Below are positions 1 to 9,675 of a stretch of DNA of 20,650 bases, in pieces (positions within the stretch are counted from its first letter, which is position 1; each line of letters begins with the position of its first letter). The notes below the pieces were generated by a model. It saw only the letters and a list, made by a program, of their open reading frames with translations. It made no database searches and was not told where the DNA came from. Both the position numbers and the translations under genes were made by a program. The DNA is from Terrisporobacter sp. (GTDB lineage: Bacteria; Bacillota_A; Clostridia; Peptostreptococcales; Peptostreptococcaceae). The DNA lies in contig JARKUZ010000025.1 of the NCBI GenBank assembly GCA_029851945.1, positions 1-20,650 on the forward strand. Reading direction: 5' to 3'.

Positions 1-2
1 AT

Positions 3-134
3 AAGGCAATAGAGCAGATAAGGGAAAAAGAATATGTAGAAAAGTTTAAGAATGAAAATAATGATGTATTAGCAGTAGCTATATGTTATGATTCGAAACT
101 TAAGGAACATAAATGTAAAATAGAAAAAATATAG
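3..134 (+). CDS. C-terminal end of an AAA-ATPase-like / PD-(D/E)XK nuclease family protein (partial)
   Basis: Only the last 43 codons are in the window; the gene enters from the left edge and stops with TAG at 132-134. The visible peptide begins KAIEQIREKEYVEKF and ends in a basic tail, LKEHKCKIEKI. This pattern (ALxQIxxKxYxxKF, then a short beta strand of the type VLAVAICYDSK) is what I recall from the C-terminus of the AAA-ATPase-like plus PD-(D/E)XK proteins (DUF1703 type) that are common in Clostridium and Bacteroides. Those proteins are poorly characterised. The gene is outside the Dnd island and is followed by a good terminator. The family call rests on a short fragment. Confidence 0.5.
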   Translation, partial: KAIEQIREKEYVEKFKNENNDVLAVAICYDSKLKEHKCKIEKI

Positions 135-149
135 TATAAATCTATGAGG

Positions 150-184
150 AAGGCTTTACGTTTGGTATGGCCTTTATTTATTTA
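150..184 (+). terminator. Rho-independent terminator after the left-edge gene
   Basis: AAGGCT at 150-155 pairs with GGCCTT at 169-174 (the last pair T-G wobble). After one T-T mismatch, TAC 157-159 pairs with GTA 165-167 around a 5-base loop. The stem is followed by TTATTTATTT. It lies 16 bases after the stop codon of the left-edge gene and separates it from the dpt operon. Confidence 0.65.
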
Positions 185-352
185 AAAAAAATAAATAAAA
201 TATGTAAAAACTCCTTTCATGTATATATCTTTTAAATAAATTGTTCCTAGCATATACTTAAGTACATAAATTTTATTAATAAGTGAACTATTATAATTTT
301 ATATAAATATAAAATTATAAAATCAATATTTTAATTTGCAAGTCGACAATAT

Positions 353-380
353 TTGACATATAAATTAAATGTATTAAATT
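353..380 (+). promoter_or_regulatory. Candidate promoter of dptFGH
   Basis: A perfect -35 hexamer TTGACA is at 353-358. With a 16-base spacer the -10 would be TAAATT (375-380); a perfect TATAAT also lies at 380-385 but with a 21-base spacer. The start codon is about 90 bases further on. A GTCGAC palindrome (342-347) sits just upstream of the -35 and could be a regulator site. The exact -10 is uncertain. Confidence 0.45.
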
Positions 381-470
381 ATAATTAAATAATAATATAA
401 ATAGAATAATCATATTTAGAATATTATTTGATAAAAATATATTATTAATTAGATAAAAAGGAGTTAGATT

Positions 471-2828
471 GTGGATATAAATATTTTTAAGTATTTAGAA
501 AAAGAATATCAAGAACTTTATAGTTTGGGTACAGATATAGATAAATTAGTTTTTACAGCGCCACATAGTGTAATAGTAAAGTCAAGAGTTTATATAGAGA
601 AGTTGAGTGTAGAAATAGCTAAATTAGAAAATATGGAGAACTTAAATATCGGAAATTTAGCCGATAGACTAAGCTCATTAAGTAGAAATGGAATACTAGA
701 TAGCGAGATTGGAGAATATTTTTATAAAGTAAGAAAAATTGGTAATAGAGCTGCTCATGAGGAAGTAGAGACAGAGTTAGTACTTGCATTGAATATACAT
801 AACTATATATATAAGATAACTTGTTGGTTTATTGAGACATATATAGATTATAATTTTAAATCACCTATATATAAGAGTCCAAAACCAATAAATGATACTA
901 AAGTAGATAAGGAACATTCAAATATTTTAATGAAATTAATAGGTAAGGTAGATCATCTATTACACATTAATAATAGAGAAGCAACAGAAAATATTGATAT
1001 AAGTCAGGATAAAGTTAAGAGCTTAAATATTACAGATAGTGTACAGTATCCTGAAGAAGTTGCAGTTACAAAGGAAGTTAAAAAAGAATGTCTTATTCAA
1101 GAATTATCTAAGCTAAAGGAATCATCAAAAGAGGCTGTAGAAGGATTGAATACATTTAGTAAATTCAAAACCTATATGCATGTAAATAGAGATGTACAGG
1201 ATGAATTACAACAAATAATATTAGAAGCTGATCAAGAGAATAGTGCTCAATTAATTTTAGTTTGTGGTAGTGTTGGTGATGGTAAATCTCACATAATTTC
1301 ATATTTCAAAAATAAATACCCTGATGTAATGAGTAATTTTACATTACATAATGATGCTACAGAAAGTTTAGAACCGAATAAAACATCAATGGACACATTA
1401 AATGATGTTTTAGATAATTTTAGTGATGGAAAAATAGAGACAAGTACTGAGAAGTTAATTTTAGCAATTAACCTTGGGACCTTAAATAATTTTATAGATT
1501 CAGAATATGGAAAGAGATTTACAGTATTACAAAAGTATGTTGAAAGTAAAAAGATACTAGAAAAAAGTATAGTTGAAAATAAGTTTGATTCATCTAGCAA
1601 TATTCAGTTTATTAACTTTAGTGACTATAATTTATACACATTAAAAGATGGAAAAGTACAATCAAAATATATAAAAGAATTAATAAATAAAATAACTAAT
1701 CCATCAGAGATAAATGATTTTTATAATTCATATAAAGAAAATTGTAGTACTTGTAAGAACAAAGATAAGTGTCCGATTAAAGTTAATTATGAATTAATAA
1801 GTGAAGATAATATTCAAAATGCAATAGTAGATTTATTAGTGCAATGTATTATAAAGAGAAAAATAATAATTTCAACAAGAGCTTTATTAAACTTCATGTA
1901 TGATTTAATAATAGCTAGGTCATATATAGATGTAAATTCTCCTATGTTTAAAGATAAAATAGGTAAGCTTAAGAATGAGGAGTATATTAACTCTTTAACA
2001 CCTAATATAATTTTTGATCATAAAGAATTATCTTTTATATTTAATGCGTTAAGTACTTTAGATCCTTTAAATGTTAGAAATGAAAAAATAGATGATTTTA
2101 TTATTAAGTTTAATAATTCAACAGAATTAATACAATTTTTTGATGAATATATAGATTATCCAAAGGGATATATAGAAAAAATAAATAACGTTAATTTTGA
2201 TGAGTTAGAAGGTAGAAGAATAAAAACTAATTTATTAAAGTTATTTATAAGAAGCTATTATTTTTGTGGAAAAGGTGAGTTATTTTCTTTAAATGATGAA
2301 GTATATGAAGATTTTATAAAGTACTTATACTTTTGGAATAAAGGAGATAAAGCTAAGCTTATTGGACTATATGGAGAAATTAAAGATGGTATTTTAAAGT
2401 GGAATGGTGAAGCAGAGAAAAATCATATTAATATCTTTGTTGGTAAGAACCAAGTTAAATATAAAGTAAGTGAAGAGCTTGAATTAAAAGCGGATGCAAG
2501 TAATTTACCAAATAATAAAGAAAGTGAACTTATTAAATTCTTAACGGAAATGGATATTAGATATAAAGGCGATAAGTTAGATAGGTCTTGTGGTATAGAT
2601 GTAGATTATTCATTATATGAGTTATTAATAAGAGTTGGAAATGGTTATAGACCAAATAAAAAGGATAAAAATCATTTTATTAAATTTATTGAGTTTATAA
2701 ATAAAATAGAATGTGCAGGATCTCAAAATAGTCAATTAATATTTACAGAGAAGAATAGAGAAGAAAATAAAAAGTATAGATTAGAATTTGATGAAGAATT
2801 TGAAATATATAGATTTGTGGAGATTTAG
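471..2828 (+). CDS. dptF: DptF, phosphorothioation-dependent restriction ATPase, with an N-terminal DUF4145-like extension
   Basis: First gene of the restriction arm, which damages DNA lacking phosphorothioate marks. The start is GTG, with AAGGAG at 458-463 seven bases upstream. Residues about 1-130 look like a DUF4145-type helical domain, ending in the typical RKIGNRAAH (88-96). A variable linker follows to about 205. The DptF core then begins, with Walker A GSVGDGKS at 266-273, a hydrophobic strand LAINLGTLNN (331-340), and a C-x2-C-x5-C cluster (Cys425, Cys428, Cys434) that may bind metal. At 785 residues it is longer than the roughly 500-600 I recall for DptF, and the N-terminal domain accounts for the excess. 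dptG starts two bases after the stop. The DptF call rests on the core motifs plus position before DptG and DptH; the DUF4145 call is from pattern memory. Confidence 0.85.
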   Translation: MDINIFKYLEKEYQELYSLGTDIDKLVFTAPHSVIVKSRVYIEKLSVEIAKLENMENLNIGNLADRLSSLSRNGILDSEIGEYFYKVRKIGNRAAHEEVETELVLALNIHNYIYKITCWFIETYIDYNFKSPIYKSPKPINDTKVDKEHSNILMKLIGKVDHLLHINNREATENIDISQDKVKSLNITDSVQYPEEVAVTKEVKKECLIQELSKLKESSKEAVEGLNTFSKFKTYMHVNRDVQDELQQIILEADQENSAQLILVCGSVGDGKSHIISYFKNKYPDVMSNFTLHNDATESLEPNKTSMDTLNDVLDNFSDGKIETSTEKLILAINLGTLNNFIDSEYGKRFTVLQKYVESKKILEKSIVENKFDSSSNIQFINFSDYNLYTLKDGKVQSKYIKELINKITNPSEINDFYNSYKENCSTCKNKDKCPIKVNYELISEDNIQNAIVDLLVQCIIKRKIIISTRALLNFMYDLIIARSYIDVNSPMFKDKIGKLKNEEYINSLTPNIIFDHKELSFIFNALSTLDPLNVRNEKIDDFIIKFNNSTELIQFFDEYIDYPKGYIEKINNVNFDELEGRRIKTNLLKLFIRSYYFCGKGELFSLNDEVYEDFIKYLYFWNKGDKAKLIGLYGEIKDGILKWNGEAEKNHINIFVGKNQVKYKVSEELELKADASNLPNNKESELIKFLTEMDIRYKGDKLDRSCGIDVDYSLYELLIRVGNGYRPNKKDKNHFIKFIEFINKIECAGSQNSQLIFTEKNREENKKYRLEFDEEFEIYRFVEI

Positions 2829-2830
2829 CT

Positions 2831-4216
2831 ATGAATAAGATAGAGGAATATAAATTAGATTTAGATGAAGTAAAAAGAAGGTTTTTTCCGAATGGATCAA
2901 TAGCGCATAAACATAACAGTAAATTTAAATTATTACCTTATGTAGCAAACGATAAAAAATTAGTTTTAGATTTTCAAGGTGTAGTAGGTGAGATATCAAG
3001 AATAATATGTGACAAAGAGCTGAAAGAAAATTTAGATGTAGATTTATTCATAAATGAAATTTTAGAAAGAATTAGTGAGTTTGAAGGAAGTAATAGTAAA
3101 GAAATATTAAAGGATATTATTAGGACAATGTTTATCGATAATGGTAATTTAGTTGATTTTGATATTAATACAATTAATTATATTCAATCAACAAATGATG
3201 ATATTAAAATAGCAAAATTTTTATTTGCAATATTATTTGATGAGAAATTAAATAAATCTATTCAACATTGTTATAATAAAGAAGCAAGTAATATTTTATA
3301 TGATTTAGTATTGAAAAGTTTACCAGAGTTAAAAAATAAAAAACATAAAAAGGAAGAATATACTTGCTATTTGCCATTCATAAAAAAATTATTTCTAAAG
3401 GATTTTGAGTTTATTATTAGTAATGAAGAATTATATAAGAATTCTTTAAAAAGATTATTAGAATATTATTATATGTTTTACGTATCACAATTAATTATAA
3501 AGTTAAATAAGTTTGATAAAGCTGATATAGATAAGGCAGATAAGGTTTATTACACTTTAGATTGGGAAAGCACATCAAAAAATAGAACGGCATACAAATT
3601 TGGATGGGATTTATTAAAGAAAAACGTGGAATGTGTATATTCTCATGCGATAGCATTAGAATTATTAAATCATCATTCATTAGGGAAACAATTGACTTAT
3701 AAAGAATTATATGAACTGTTTGATGAGTATACAGATAAAATTACTTTACAAACAGAACTTTTATCACTTATAGATGTATATACTGAAGGGATTAAAGATG
3801 TCAAATGGGATGAATTTAAAGACGTAATACGTGAAAATGAAGATGAAGTTTTTAAATATGTTTATAAATTATTTGATATTGTTGAATATCAATTTAAAAA
3901 TTCAACTAGAGGAAGAGCATATGAAGCTTATAGAAATTGGTTTATAAAGTTTGTATATACTAATTTCTCTAAAAGAAGAGGGCAATTAGGATATAATTTA
4001 AATTTAACAGAAGATGATATAATACTTATGACTAAAATTTGCATTAATAATAATGAAAGAATTAAATTGAAAATTTTGTTTGAAGAATTTGAATTAAGAG
4101 GACTATTCTTTGATAGAGATTCAAAAACAAAAATTATACAGTTATATGAAAAGTTAAATTTATTAGAAAAGAAATCAGATAGTGGGGATGCACAATATGT
4201 CAGATCAGTTTTATAG
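2831..4216 (+). CDS. dptG: DptG, phosphorothioation-dependent restriction protein
   Basis: Second gene of the dptFGH operon. ATG at 2831 follows the dptF stop by two bases, and GGAG at 2819-2822 serves as ribosome binding site inside the end of dptF. The 461-residue protein is mostly helical, with no signal peptide, no membrane segment and no recognised catalytic motif. The N-terminal NGSIAHKHNSKFKLLPY and the C-terminal block LNLLEKKSDSGDAQYV are hallmarks I associate with the DptG family. The molecular role of DptG is not established; with DptF and DptH it is needed for restriction. Its last 20 bases overlap the chosen start of dptH, which suggests translational coupling and a stoichiometric complex. 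Confidence 0.88.
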   Translation: MNKIEEYKLDLDEVKRRFFPNGSIAHKHNSKFKLLPYVANDKKLVLDFQGVVGEISRIICDKELKENLDVDLFINEILERISEFEGSNSKEILKDIIRTMFIDNGNLVDFDINTINYIQSTNDDIKIAKFLFAILFDEKLNKSIQHCYNKEASNILYDLVLKSLPELKNKKHKKEEYTCYLPFIKKLFLKDFEFIISNEELYKNSLKRLLEYYYMFYVSQLIIKLNKFDKADIDKADKVYYTLDWESTSKNRTAYKFGWDLLKKNVECVYSHAIALELLNHHSLGKQLTYKELYELFDEYTDKITLQTELLSLIDVYTEGIKDVKWDEFKDVIRENEDEVFKYVYKLFDIVEYQFKNSTRGRAYEAYRNWFIKFVYTNFSKRRGQLGYNLNLTEDDIILMTKICINNNERIKLKILFEEFELRGLFFDRDSKTKIIQLYEKLNLLEKKSDSGDAQYVRSVL

Positions 4217-7200
4217 TTATTTAGCAGAAAAAATAATAGATTTTTTTAGAATTAATCCTTTAACTCCTGGATCAAAATATAATATTCAATTTGAAAAAGA
4301 AGAAGAAGTGAGAGAGTTATATGAAAAGTTAAAAGACAATACTTATTATATGGATTATGAGTATAAAGATCCAAAGGGAGAAGTTAAATATAATTCGTAT
4401 CAATTAGATTTCAATGGAGTTCAATTAATAGTATCAGCAACAAGACATGATGTTCAACCAGACTTTTTAACCAGATTAAGAAATATGGTTGGGATGGAAA
4501 TTGGATATGAAACTAAAGCAATTTTATTTATACATAATACTACTTTAGATAGTATTATGGGTGGAACAGAATCTTTCGCAAAAGAAGGAATGCCTTTTCA
4601 TATAGACTCCATTCAAAAAGATATTAAATCAGAATTAGAAGGTTCTTCTTTTACTGAAGTAGATAAAGAAATTATTAATATAGATTTAGAGAGAAAAAAG
4701 AATGTTTTATTCAAGGATAATAACTCTATATTTGAATATAGAGAAGTTTTAGATATTTTAAATAAAGGTTGTATTAATAGAGAACAATATAAAGATTTTG
4801 GACTATTTTATGATAGTAAGCTAAGTGAATTTGAAGGAAAAGAATTAAAAAATAGAATAAAAGATAATGCTTTATATTTTAATAGGGTAGATGAGATACA
4901 CAATTATGGAACACCAGAAACTCAACTGGAAAAATACTTTGAGGAAAAAGGTATAGACAAGCTTAAGGGTAGTGATTGGAAAGAGGTTGAATATAAGGAT
5001 GTTAAAAAATCTGTTGATGAAAAGAAGCTAATTAAGCCGTTAGAATATCTATCTGCATCTCAAGAGTGGGATAAAGAAGAAGGAACATCAAAGGCAAAAT
5101 CAAGAATAAGAAATATAATAGTTTTCAATGAAAATGGAAGTGAAACTATAGATTTAGAGTTTTCTTTTGATGACTATTTAAAGAAAGAGTATATTTATAA
5201 AACTGAAGGAGAAGTGGAGGCTTCAACTTCAGGTAAAAAACTAAAGGTAACAATAAAAGATATAGAAGGAAAATCTAATTTTTATAAAGTGATTTATAAA
5301 GATGAAAAAGTAAAATTTGAGTTTAAGATTGTTATGCTTAAATGTAATGAGAAATATCTTGAAAGTATAAAATCTAGATTCTCATTGGTAGTTAAGAAAA
5401 AAGAACAATATATTTCTGTTAATACTAATGATTCTTCTATAACGTTTAATGAGTTTGCAGAGGGAAACATAACTAATTATGAGATAGATTCTAATAATGA
5501 TGTTATAAATATTGAAAGTGATGAAAAGTTAACTGTTAAGATAAGTGAAAACTTTGAATATGAAAATGATAGTGATTTAGCTATGTTTAATTTAAAAATA
5601 GGAAATGAATTAGTTCCTATTGGCATGGTAGGAACTACAGAAAAAGTAGTACCTATAGAGGGATTCAAAGTTTGGAAATTAAAAAGGGAAAAGAGTAGTG
5701 ACTTTAAATTAATAGGTGATAACAAATTACAACATGGAACTAGAGAATACTTTACTAGAGATGAATTTAGAAAAAGTTTAAGTTTAGAAAAACAAATTAT
5801 AGAGATGGAAGGCTTAAGTTTCATTGATACAGCAGATGGACTTGAAGCCATGGAGTTAGATTTAAATAATGATGTTAAGAGGGCATATTGTAGTATATTG
5901 GAATATTATAGAGTTTCTAAAAAATTGCCAAGTTTAACTTATTTAAATGATGAGTTAAAGAGCCTATATGAAGGTTTTATTAATGTATATATACAAGCAT
6001 TAAATAATATTGAAGAAGGTTCTTACTTAACACAATCTGAAAAGAACTTATTTAGAATAGGGACAATAAAGAGAGAGATTGAAGATAGAGAGTTAGTATT
6101 TACTTCATTACATCCATTAAATATAGCATATCAGTTACATTTACTTAATTGTGTTGATGATGAGACAATGGATGATGAAGTATTAAAGAAGTTTACTTCA
6201 ACATATCTTTTACCTTATATAGTTGATGAAAATGACAAGTTATATATACCTATGGAACAACAGCATACTCCAGAATGGAAGTATTATGTAGATGAAAATC
6301 TTCCAAGATATAAAAGCTCAAGAGATTTTGTTTCGAAATTAGTTAATGAAAAATTAGAGGAATTTGTAGGACATTTTAAATATATGTTTGAAATGGGTAA
6401 TAATGCCCCTATAAGAGTTAATTTAATTAATACAGGTGATAGTAAAGAAATACTTCAAGGTATATTTAAGTATTATGTAAAGCAACTTAAGAGTGATAAA
6501 GCTAAAGAAGTATTACCAATGGATTTATTTATATATTCAAATAAGAATATAACTAATGCATTTGAAGAAGTGGCATTTAATGAAAATATTAACAGTTTAA
6601 AAGAGATTTATAATTTAGATTTACAGGTTGATCATATGTCTGAAGAGGATGTGTTAAATCTTTATAGAGAAAAGGTACATTTCTATACAAAGAAATTAGA
6701 AGAGGGGATAGAGTATTCTCATATAACTTTCTTAGAGATGAATAATGAAGCTAAAAAAGTTACTTCTAATATGGATGATATACCATCAGGAGTTATATTA
6801 AATGGAATGATTTCGGGAGTGCCTTCAGTATTTTTAGGTGATTCATATAGAACTGGATTTGGTACTAAGTATACAAATAAAGATAATAAGCTAATGAATA
6901 TAGCGATAATGCTAAATGCTGTTAATGCTTGTTCAGCTGGAGAGCCGTTTAATAGTAATCAATGTAAGGCTATATCAGTTCCTAATAATAGTAAAACAAC
7001 TTTAGATAAAATATATGATGCAAGTCATTGGATCACTTTTATTGATCCAAAAGTTGATTTAAATTTCTTCAAAAATGATCCTAAAGCTAAGGATTTACTT
7101 ATTATTCACTATAGTGATCAATACACTACAGCAGGAGGCTATGATGCTATAACTGTTACTAGAAAGTCTGGGCCTTATCAAAGGGTTATAGAAGAGTTTT

Positions 7201-9359
7201 TAACTAAAAAGGGAATTGAAAATGCACAGGATTATTCACCAGCAGTAATAAACATGTTTAATGCAGTAAATGGAGATTGGTTGTTAAGATTATTATCAAG
7301 TAAATCACATTTTCCTAAGGAAAAGATAAGTATACTTTCTGCAATAAAATTAGCTCTTGCTGAATTTAAGAAAGATAATATTATTTGGGTTCCTATATCT
7401 TTAGAAGAGGTATTAAGAGTATCTGGTGGAGCTGGATTAAAGCAAAGTGAAGGGTTTTTCTCTGCTAAGAACTTAGGATTTGACATTGGTGTAACAAGTG
7501 ATGATCTTTTACTTATTGGAATAGAAAGTATAAATAATGAAGTATTTGTTCATTATTATCCAGTAGAAGTTAAAATAGGAGAAAATAATCCAGCTTATAT
7601 ACAAAAGGGAATTGAACAAGCAAAAACAACTAAAAAGATATTTAATAAAACTCTATTACCAGATGAAAATGGTGATTTAACAAGTACTCAAAAGGTTTAT
7701 AGAAACTTTTTAATGCAATTAGTTATAACTAGTGCAGAAAAGTTAAATTTATATAATGTTTGTGATGAGGAAAATTGGATTCAAGTAATTGATACTGATT
7801 TAAGAAAAAGATTACTTAATGAAGAATATGAAATAAGTAATTCTTTTGATAAATCAATAGGAAAAGCTGCGGTAATATCGTTTAAAAAGGGCGTAACATT
7901 TAATGATATTAGAGTAGAAGATGAAGTTATGATAATAGAAATGTCTGAAGAAGATGGAATTAACTTTATAACTAAAAGTGTTAAGGAAATAAGGGAAATT
8001 ATTAATGGAGTAGAAATAACTTCAGAAAAGATAGAGCTTAATCCTAATGAAAATATTCCATCAATTAAAGAGATTTATGAAGAACCAATAACTACAAAAA
8101 CTCCAATGGATATAGGAGAATTTGGAAGCAGAGATAATGTAGCACAACCAGAAATAATAAACGAATCACCTACTCCTATATATGTTGCTTCAAAGGATGA
8201 GAGAAATATGGAGATATTATTTGGAGTTAATGAAAAAAACAATAAAGAAGTTTATTGGTATCCAAATAATACAGATAAAGTGTTCCACACTAATACTGGT
8301 ATTATTGGAACAATGGGAACTGGTAAAACTCAATTTACTAAATCAATGATTACACAAATTTATAGAGAGTCAAAATATAATGTTGATGGTAAAGATGTTG
8401 GAATATTAATTTTTGACTATAAAGGTGATTATAATAAGGATAAAACAGACTTTATTGAAGCTACAAATGCAAATGTATATGAACTATATCATTTACCATT
8501 TAATCCTTTATCAGTTATAAAAGCTAAAAACTCTAAACCAATGTTACCACTTCATACGGCTAATAGTTTAAAAGTTACATTAGCTAAAGCATTTGGACTT
8601 GGAATTAAGCAAGAAACATTATTAAGGGATTTAATAATGGAAGCTTATGAGAAAAGAGGAATAATTAAAAGTAAACCAGATACTTGGGATAATCCAGCTC
8701 CTACATTGAGGGATGTTTATGATATTTACGTAAGTAGAGAAGATTTAAAAGAGGATAGTCTTTATGCAGCATTTAGTAATTTAATAGACTTTGAAATATT
8801 TGAGCCAGATCCACATAAAACTAAGAGTTTATTTGAGTTAATTGATGGAGTTACAGTAATAGATTTATCAGGATATGATCCAGATATTCAAAATTTAGTT
8901 GTTGCTATTACTTTAGATTTATTCTATTCACAAATGCAGGCACATGGACATAGTGGAGTTAAAGGGAGTTTAAGACAATTAAATAAGATGATATTGGTTG
9001 ATGAAGCTGATAATTTCTTAAGTAAGGATTTTGAAACATTAAAGAAAATACTTAAGGAAGGGAGAGAGTTTGGAGTAGGAACTATACTTTCAACTCAGTT
9101 GTTAAGTCATTTCTCTACTGGTGAAAATGATTATGCTAATTATATTTTAACTTGGATAGTTCATAATGTTGCTGAAATTAATCTTAAGGATTCAAAGTAT
9201 ATTTTTAATGTTCAGGCTAAGAATGAGCAAGAGTTTATTTGCAATAGGATTAAGAGTTTAAGTAAGCATCATAGCTTAGTTAAGATGGGGGATAGTGATA
9301 GTCCTATATTTATGAAAGATAGGGCTTTTTGGGAGTTGATTAATAATATTATATATTAA
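4197..9359 (+). CDS. dptH: DptH, large HerA/FtsK-like ATPase of phosphorothioation-dependent restriction
   Basis: Third gene of the restriction operon, about 1720 residues. I start it at ATG 4197 (MSDQFYSYL), with GGGG at 4184-4187 nine bases upstream; GTG 4182 and ATG 4188 are in-frame alternatives without a clear ribosome binding site. The C-terminal third is a HerA/FtsK-type motor: Walker A GTMGTGKT at 1371-1378, strand GILIFDYKGDY shortly after, and Walker B ILVDEAD at 1599-1605, followed by TILSTQLLSHF. Before it, residues about 1085-1141 have the order of a PD-(D/E)XK nuclease core: Glu1085, Asp1102/Asp1103, Glu1124-x-Lys1126 and Gln1141. The N-terminal 1000 residues have no motif I recognise. 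Family knowledge makes DptH the motor of the DptFGH complex; the nuclease core is my inference. Confidence 0.88.
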   Translation: MSDQFYSYLAEKIIDFFRINPLTPGSKYNIQFEKEEEVRELYEKLKDNTYYMDYEYKDPKGEVKYNSYQLDFNGVQLIVSATRHDVQPDFLTRLRNMVGMEIGYETKAILFIHNTTLDSIMGGTESFAKEGMPFHIDSIQKDIKSELEGSSFTEVDKEIINIDLERKKNVLFKDNNSIFEYREVLDILNKGCINREQYKDFGLFYDSKLSEFEGKELKNRIKDNALYFNRVDEIHNYGTPETQLEKYFEEKGIDKLKGSDWKEVEYKDVKKSVDEKKLIKPLEYLSASQEWDKEEGTSKAKSRIRNIIVFNENGSETIDLEFSFDDYLKKEYIYKTEGEVEASTSGKKLKVTIKDIEGKSNFYKVIYKDEKVKFEFKIVMLKCNEKYLESIKSRFSLVVKKKEQYISVNTNDSSITFNEFAEGNITNYEIDSNNDVINIESDEKLTVKISENFEYENDSDLAMFNLKIGNELVPIGMVGTTEKVVPIEGFKVWKLKREKSSDFKLIGDNKLQHGTREYFTRDEFRKSLSLEKQIIEMEGLSFIDTADGLEAMELDLNNDVKRAYCSILEYYRVSKKLPSLTYLNDELKSLYEGFINVYIQALNNIEEGSYLTQSEKNLFRIGTIKREIEDRELVFTSLHPLNIAYQLHLLNCVDDETMDDEVLKKFTSTYLLPYIVDENDKLYIPMEQQHTPEWKYYVDENLPRYKSSRDFVSKLVNEKLEEFVGHFKYMFEMGNNAPIRVNLINTGDSKEILQGIFKYYVKQLKSDKAKEVLPMDLFIYSNKNITNAFEEVAFNENINSLKEIYNLDLQVDHMSEEDVLNLYREKVHFYTKKLEEGIEYSHITFLEMNNEAKKVTSNMDDIPSGVILNGMISGVPSVFLGDSYRTGFGTKYTNKDNKLMNIAIMLNAVNACSAGEPFNSNQCKAISVPNNSKTTLDKIYDASHWITFIDPKVDLNFFKNDPKAKDLLIIHYSDQYTTAGGYDAITVTRKSGPYQRVIEEFLTKKGIENAQDYSPAVINMFNAVNGDWLLRLLSSKSHFPKEKISILSAIKLALAEFKKDNIIWVPISLEEVLRVSGGAGLKQSEGFFSAKNLGFDIGVTSDDLLLIGIESINNEVFVHYYPVEVKIGENNPAYIQKGIEQAKTTKKIFNKTLLPDENGDLTSTQKVYRNFLMQLVITSAEKLNLYNVCDEENWIQVIDTDLRKRLLNEEYEISNSFDKSIGKAAVISFKKGVTFNDIRVEDEVMIIEMSEEDGINFITKSVKEIREIINGVEITSEKIELNPNENIPSIKEIYEEPITTKTPMDIGEFGSRDNVAQPEIINESPTPIYVASKDERNMEILFGVNEKNNKEVYWYPNNTDKVFHTNTGIIGTMGTGKTQFTKSMITQIYRESKYNVDGKDVGILIFDYKGDYNKDKTDFIEATNANVYELYHLPFNPLSVIKAKNSKPMLPLHTANSLKVTLAKAFGLGIKQETLLRDLIMEAYEKRGIIKSKPDTWDNPAPTLRDVYDIYVSREDLKEDSLYAAFSNLIDFEIFEPDPHKTKSLFELIDGVTVIDLSGYDPDIQNLVVAITLDLFYSQMQAHGHSGVKGSLRQLNKMILVDEADNFLSKDFETLKKILKEGREFGVGTILSTQLLSHFSTGENDYANYILTWIVHNVAEINLKDSKYIFNVQAKNEQEFICNRIKSLSKHHSLVKMGDSDSPIFMKDRAFWELINNIIY

Positions 9360-9377
9360 TTATTAGTAAATAAATTT

Positions 9378-9421
9378 GCAGTGATAACTTTATGAGGAAG
9401 ATAGTGTTATCACTGTTTTTA
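9378..9421 (+). terminator. Rho-independent terminator of the dptFGH operon
   Basis: CAGTGATAAC at 9379-9388 pairs perfectly with GTTATCACTG at 9406-9415 around a 17-base loop, followed by TTTTTATATTT. It lies 20 bases after the dptH stop codon, so the two downstream genes need their own promoter. Confidence 0.85.
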
Positions 9422-9633
9422 TATTTAGGATACAAAATATTAGTGTATATGGTTAAAGAAAACTTTAGATGTTAGTGAGAATAATAAATACTTTGTCATG
9501 AAATAATGTATTTGTAGACTAAAATTAAAATATGTGAAATAATTAAATCATTTAAATTTAGAAATAGATTTAATTTTTTTATTATCTTTTTATTCTGAGA
9601 TTTGATATTTACTAAAATATATATATTATTATA

Positions 9634-9642
9634 TGATATAAT
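9634..9642 (+). promoter_or_regulatory. Extended -10 promoter of the HEPN-like / MinD-like gene pair
   Basis: TGATATAAT is a perfect TGnTATAAT extended -10. The predicted transcription start near 9649 gives a leader of about 20-27 bases before the start codon. An alternative is TTGATA (9602-9607), 16 bases, TATTAT (9624-9629). Either would make this pair transcriptionally independent of dptFGH. Confidence 0.55.
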
Positions 9643-9675
9643 TAAATATATAATTTTAGAGAGGGAAGAGTGTTA

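Larger units (their letters stand above)
135..470. other. Gene-free spacer, 336 bases, left edge of the Dnd island
   Basis: No convincing ORF is present. The stretch holds the terminator of the preceding gene (150-184), a very AT-rich middle, a single GTCGAC at 342-347 related to the repeats at 20127-20381, and the candidate dptF promoter and ribosome binding site. I see no tRNA, integrase or attachment site. Confidence 0.6.

Noticed and set aside
5477..5851. Open frame of 124 codons on the - strand inside dptH
   Set aside because: It is opposite the conserved dptH frame, has no ribosome binding site, and its serine/leucine/phenylalanine-rich composition is typical of antisense readings of lysine- and glutamate-rich genes.
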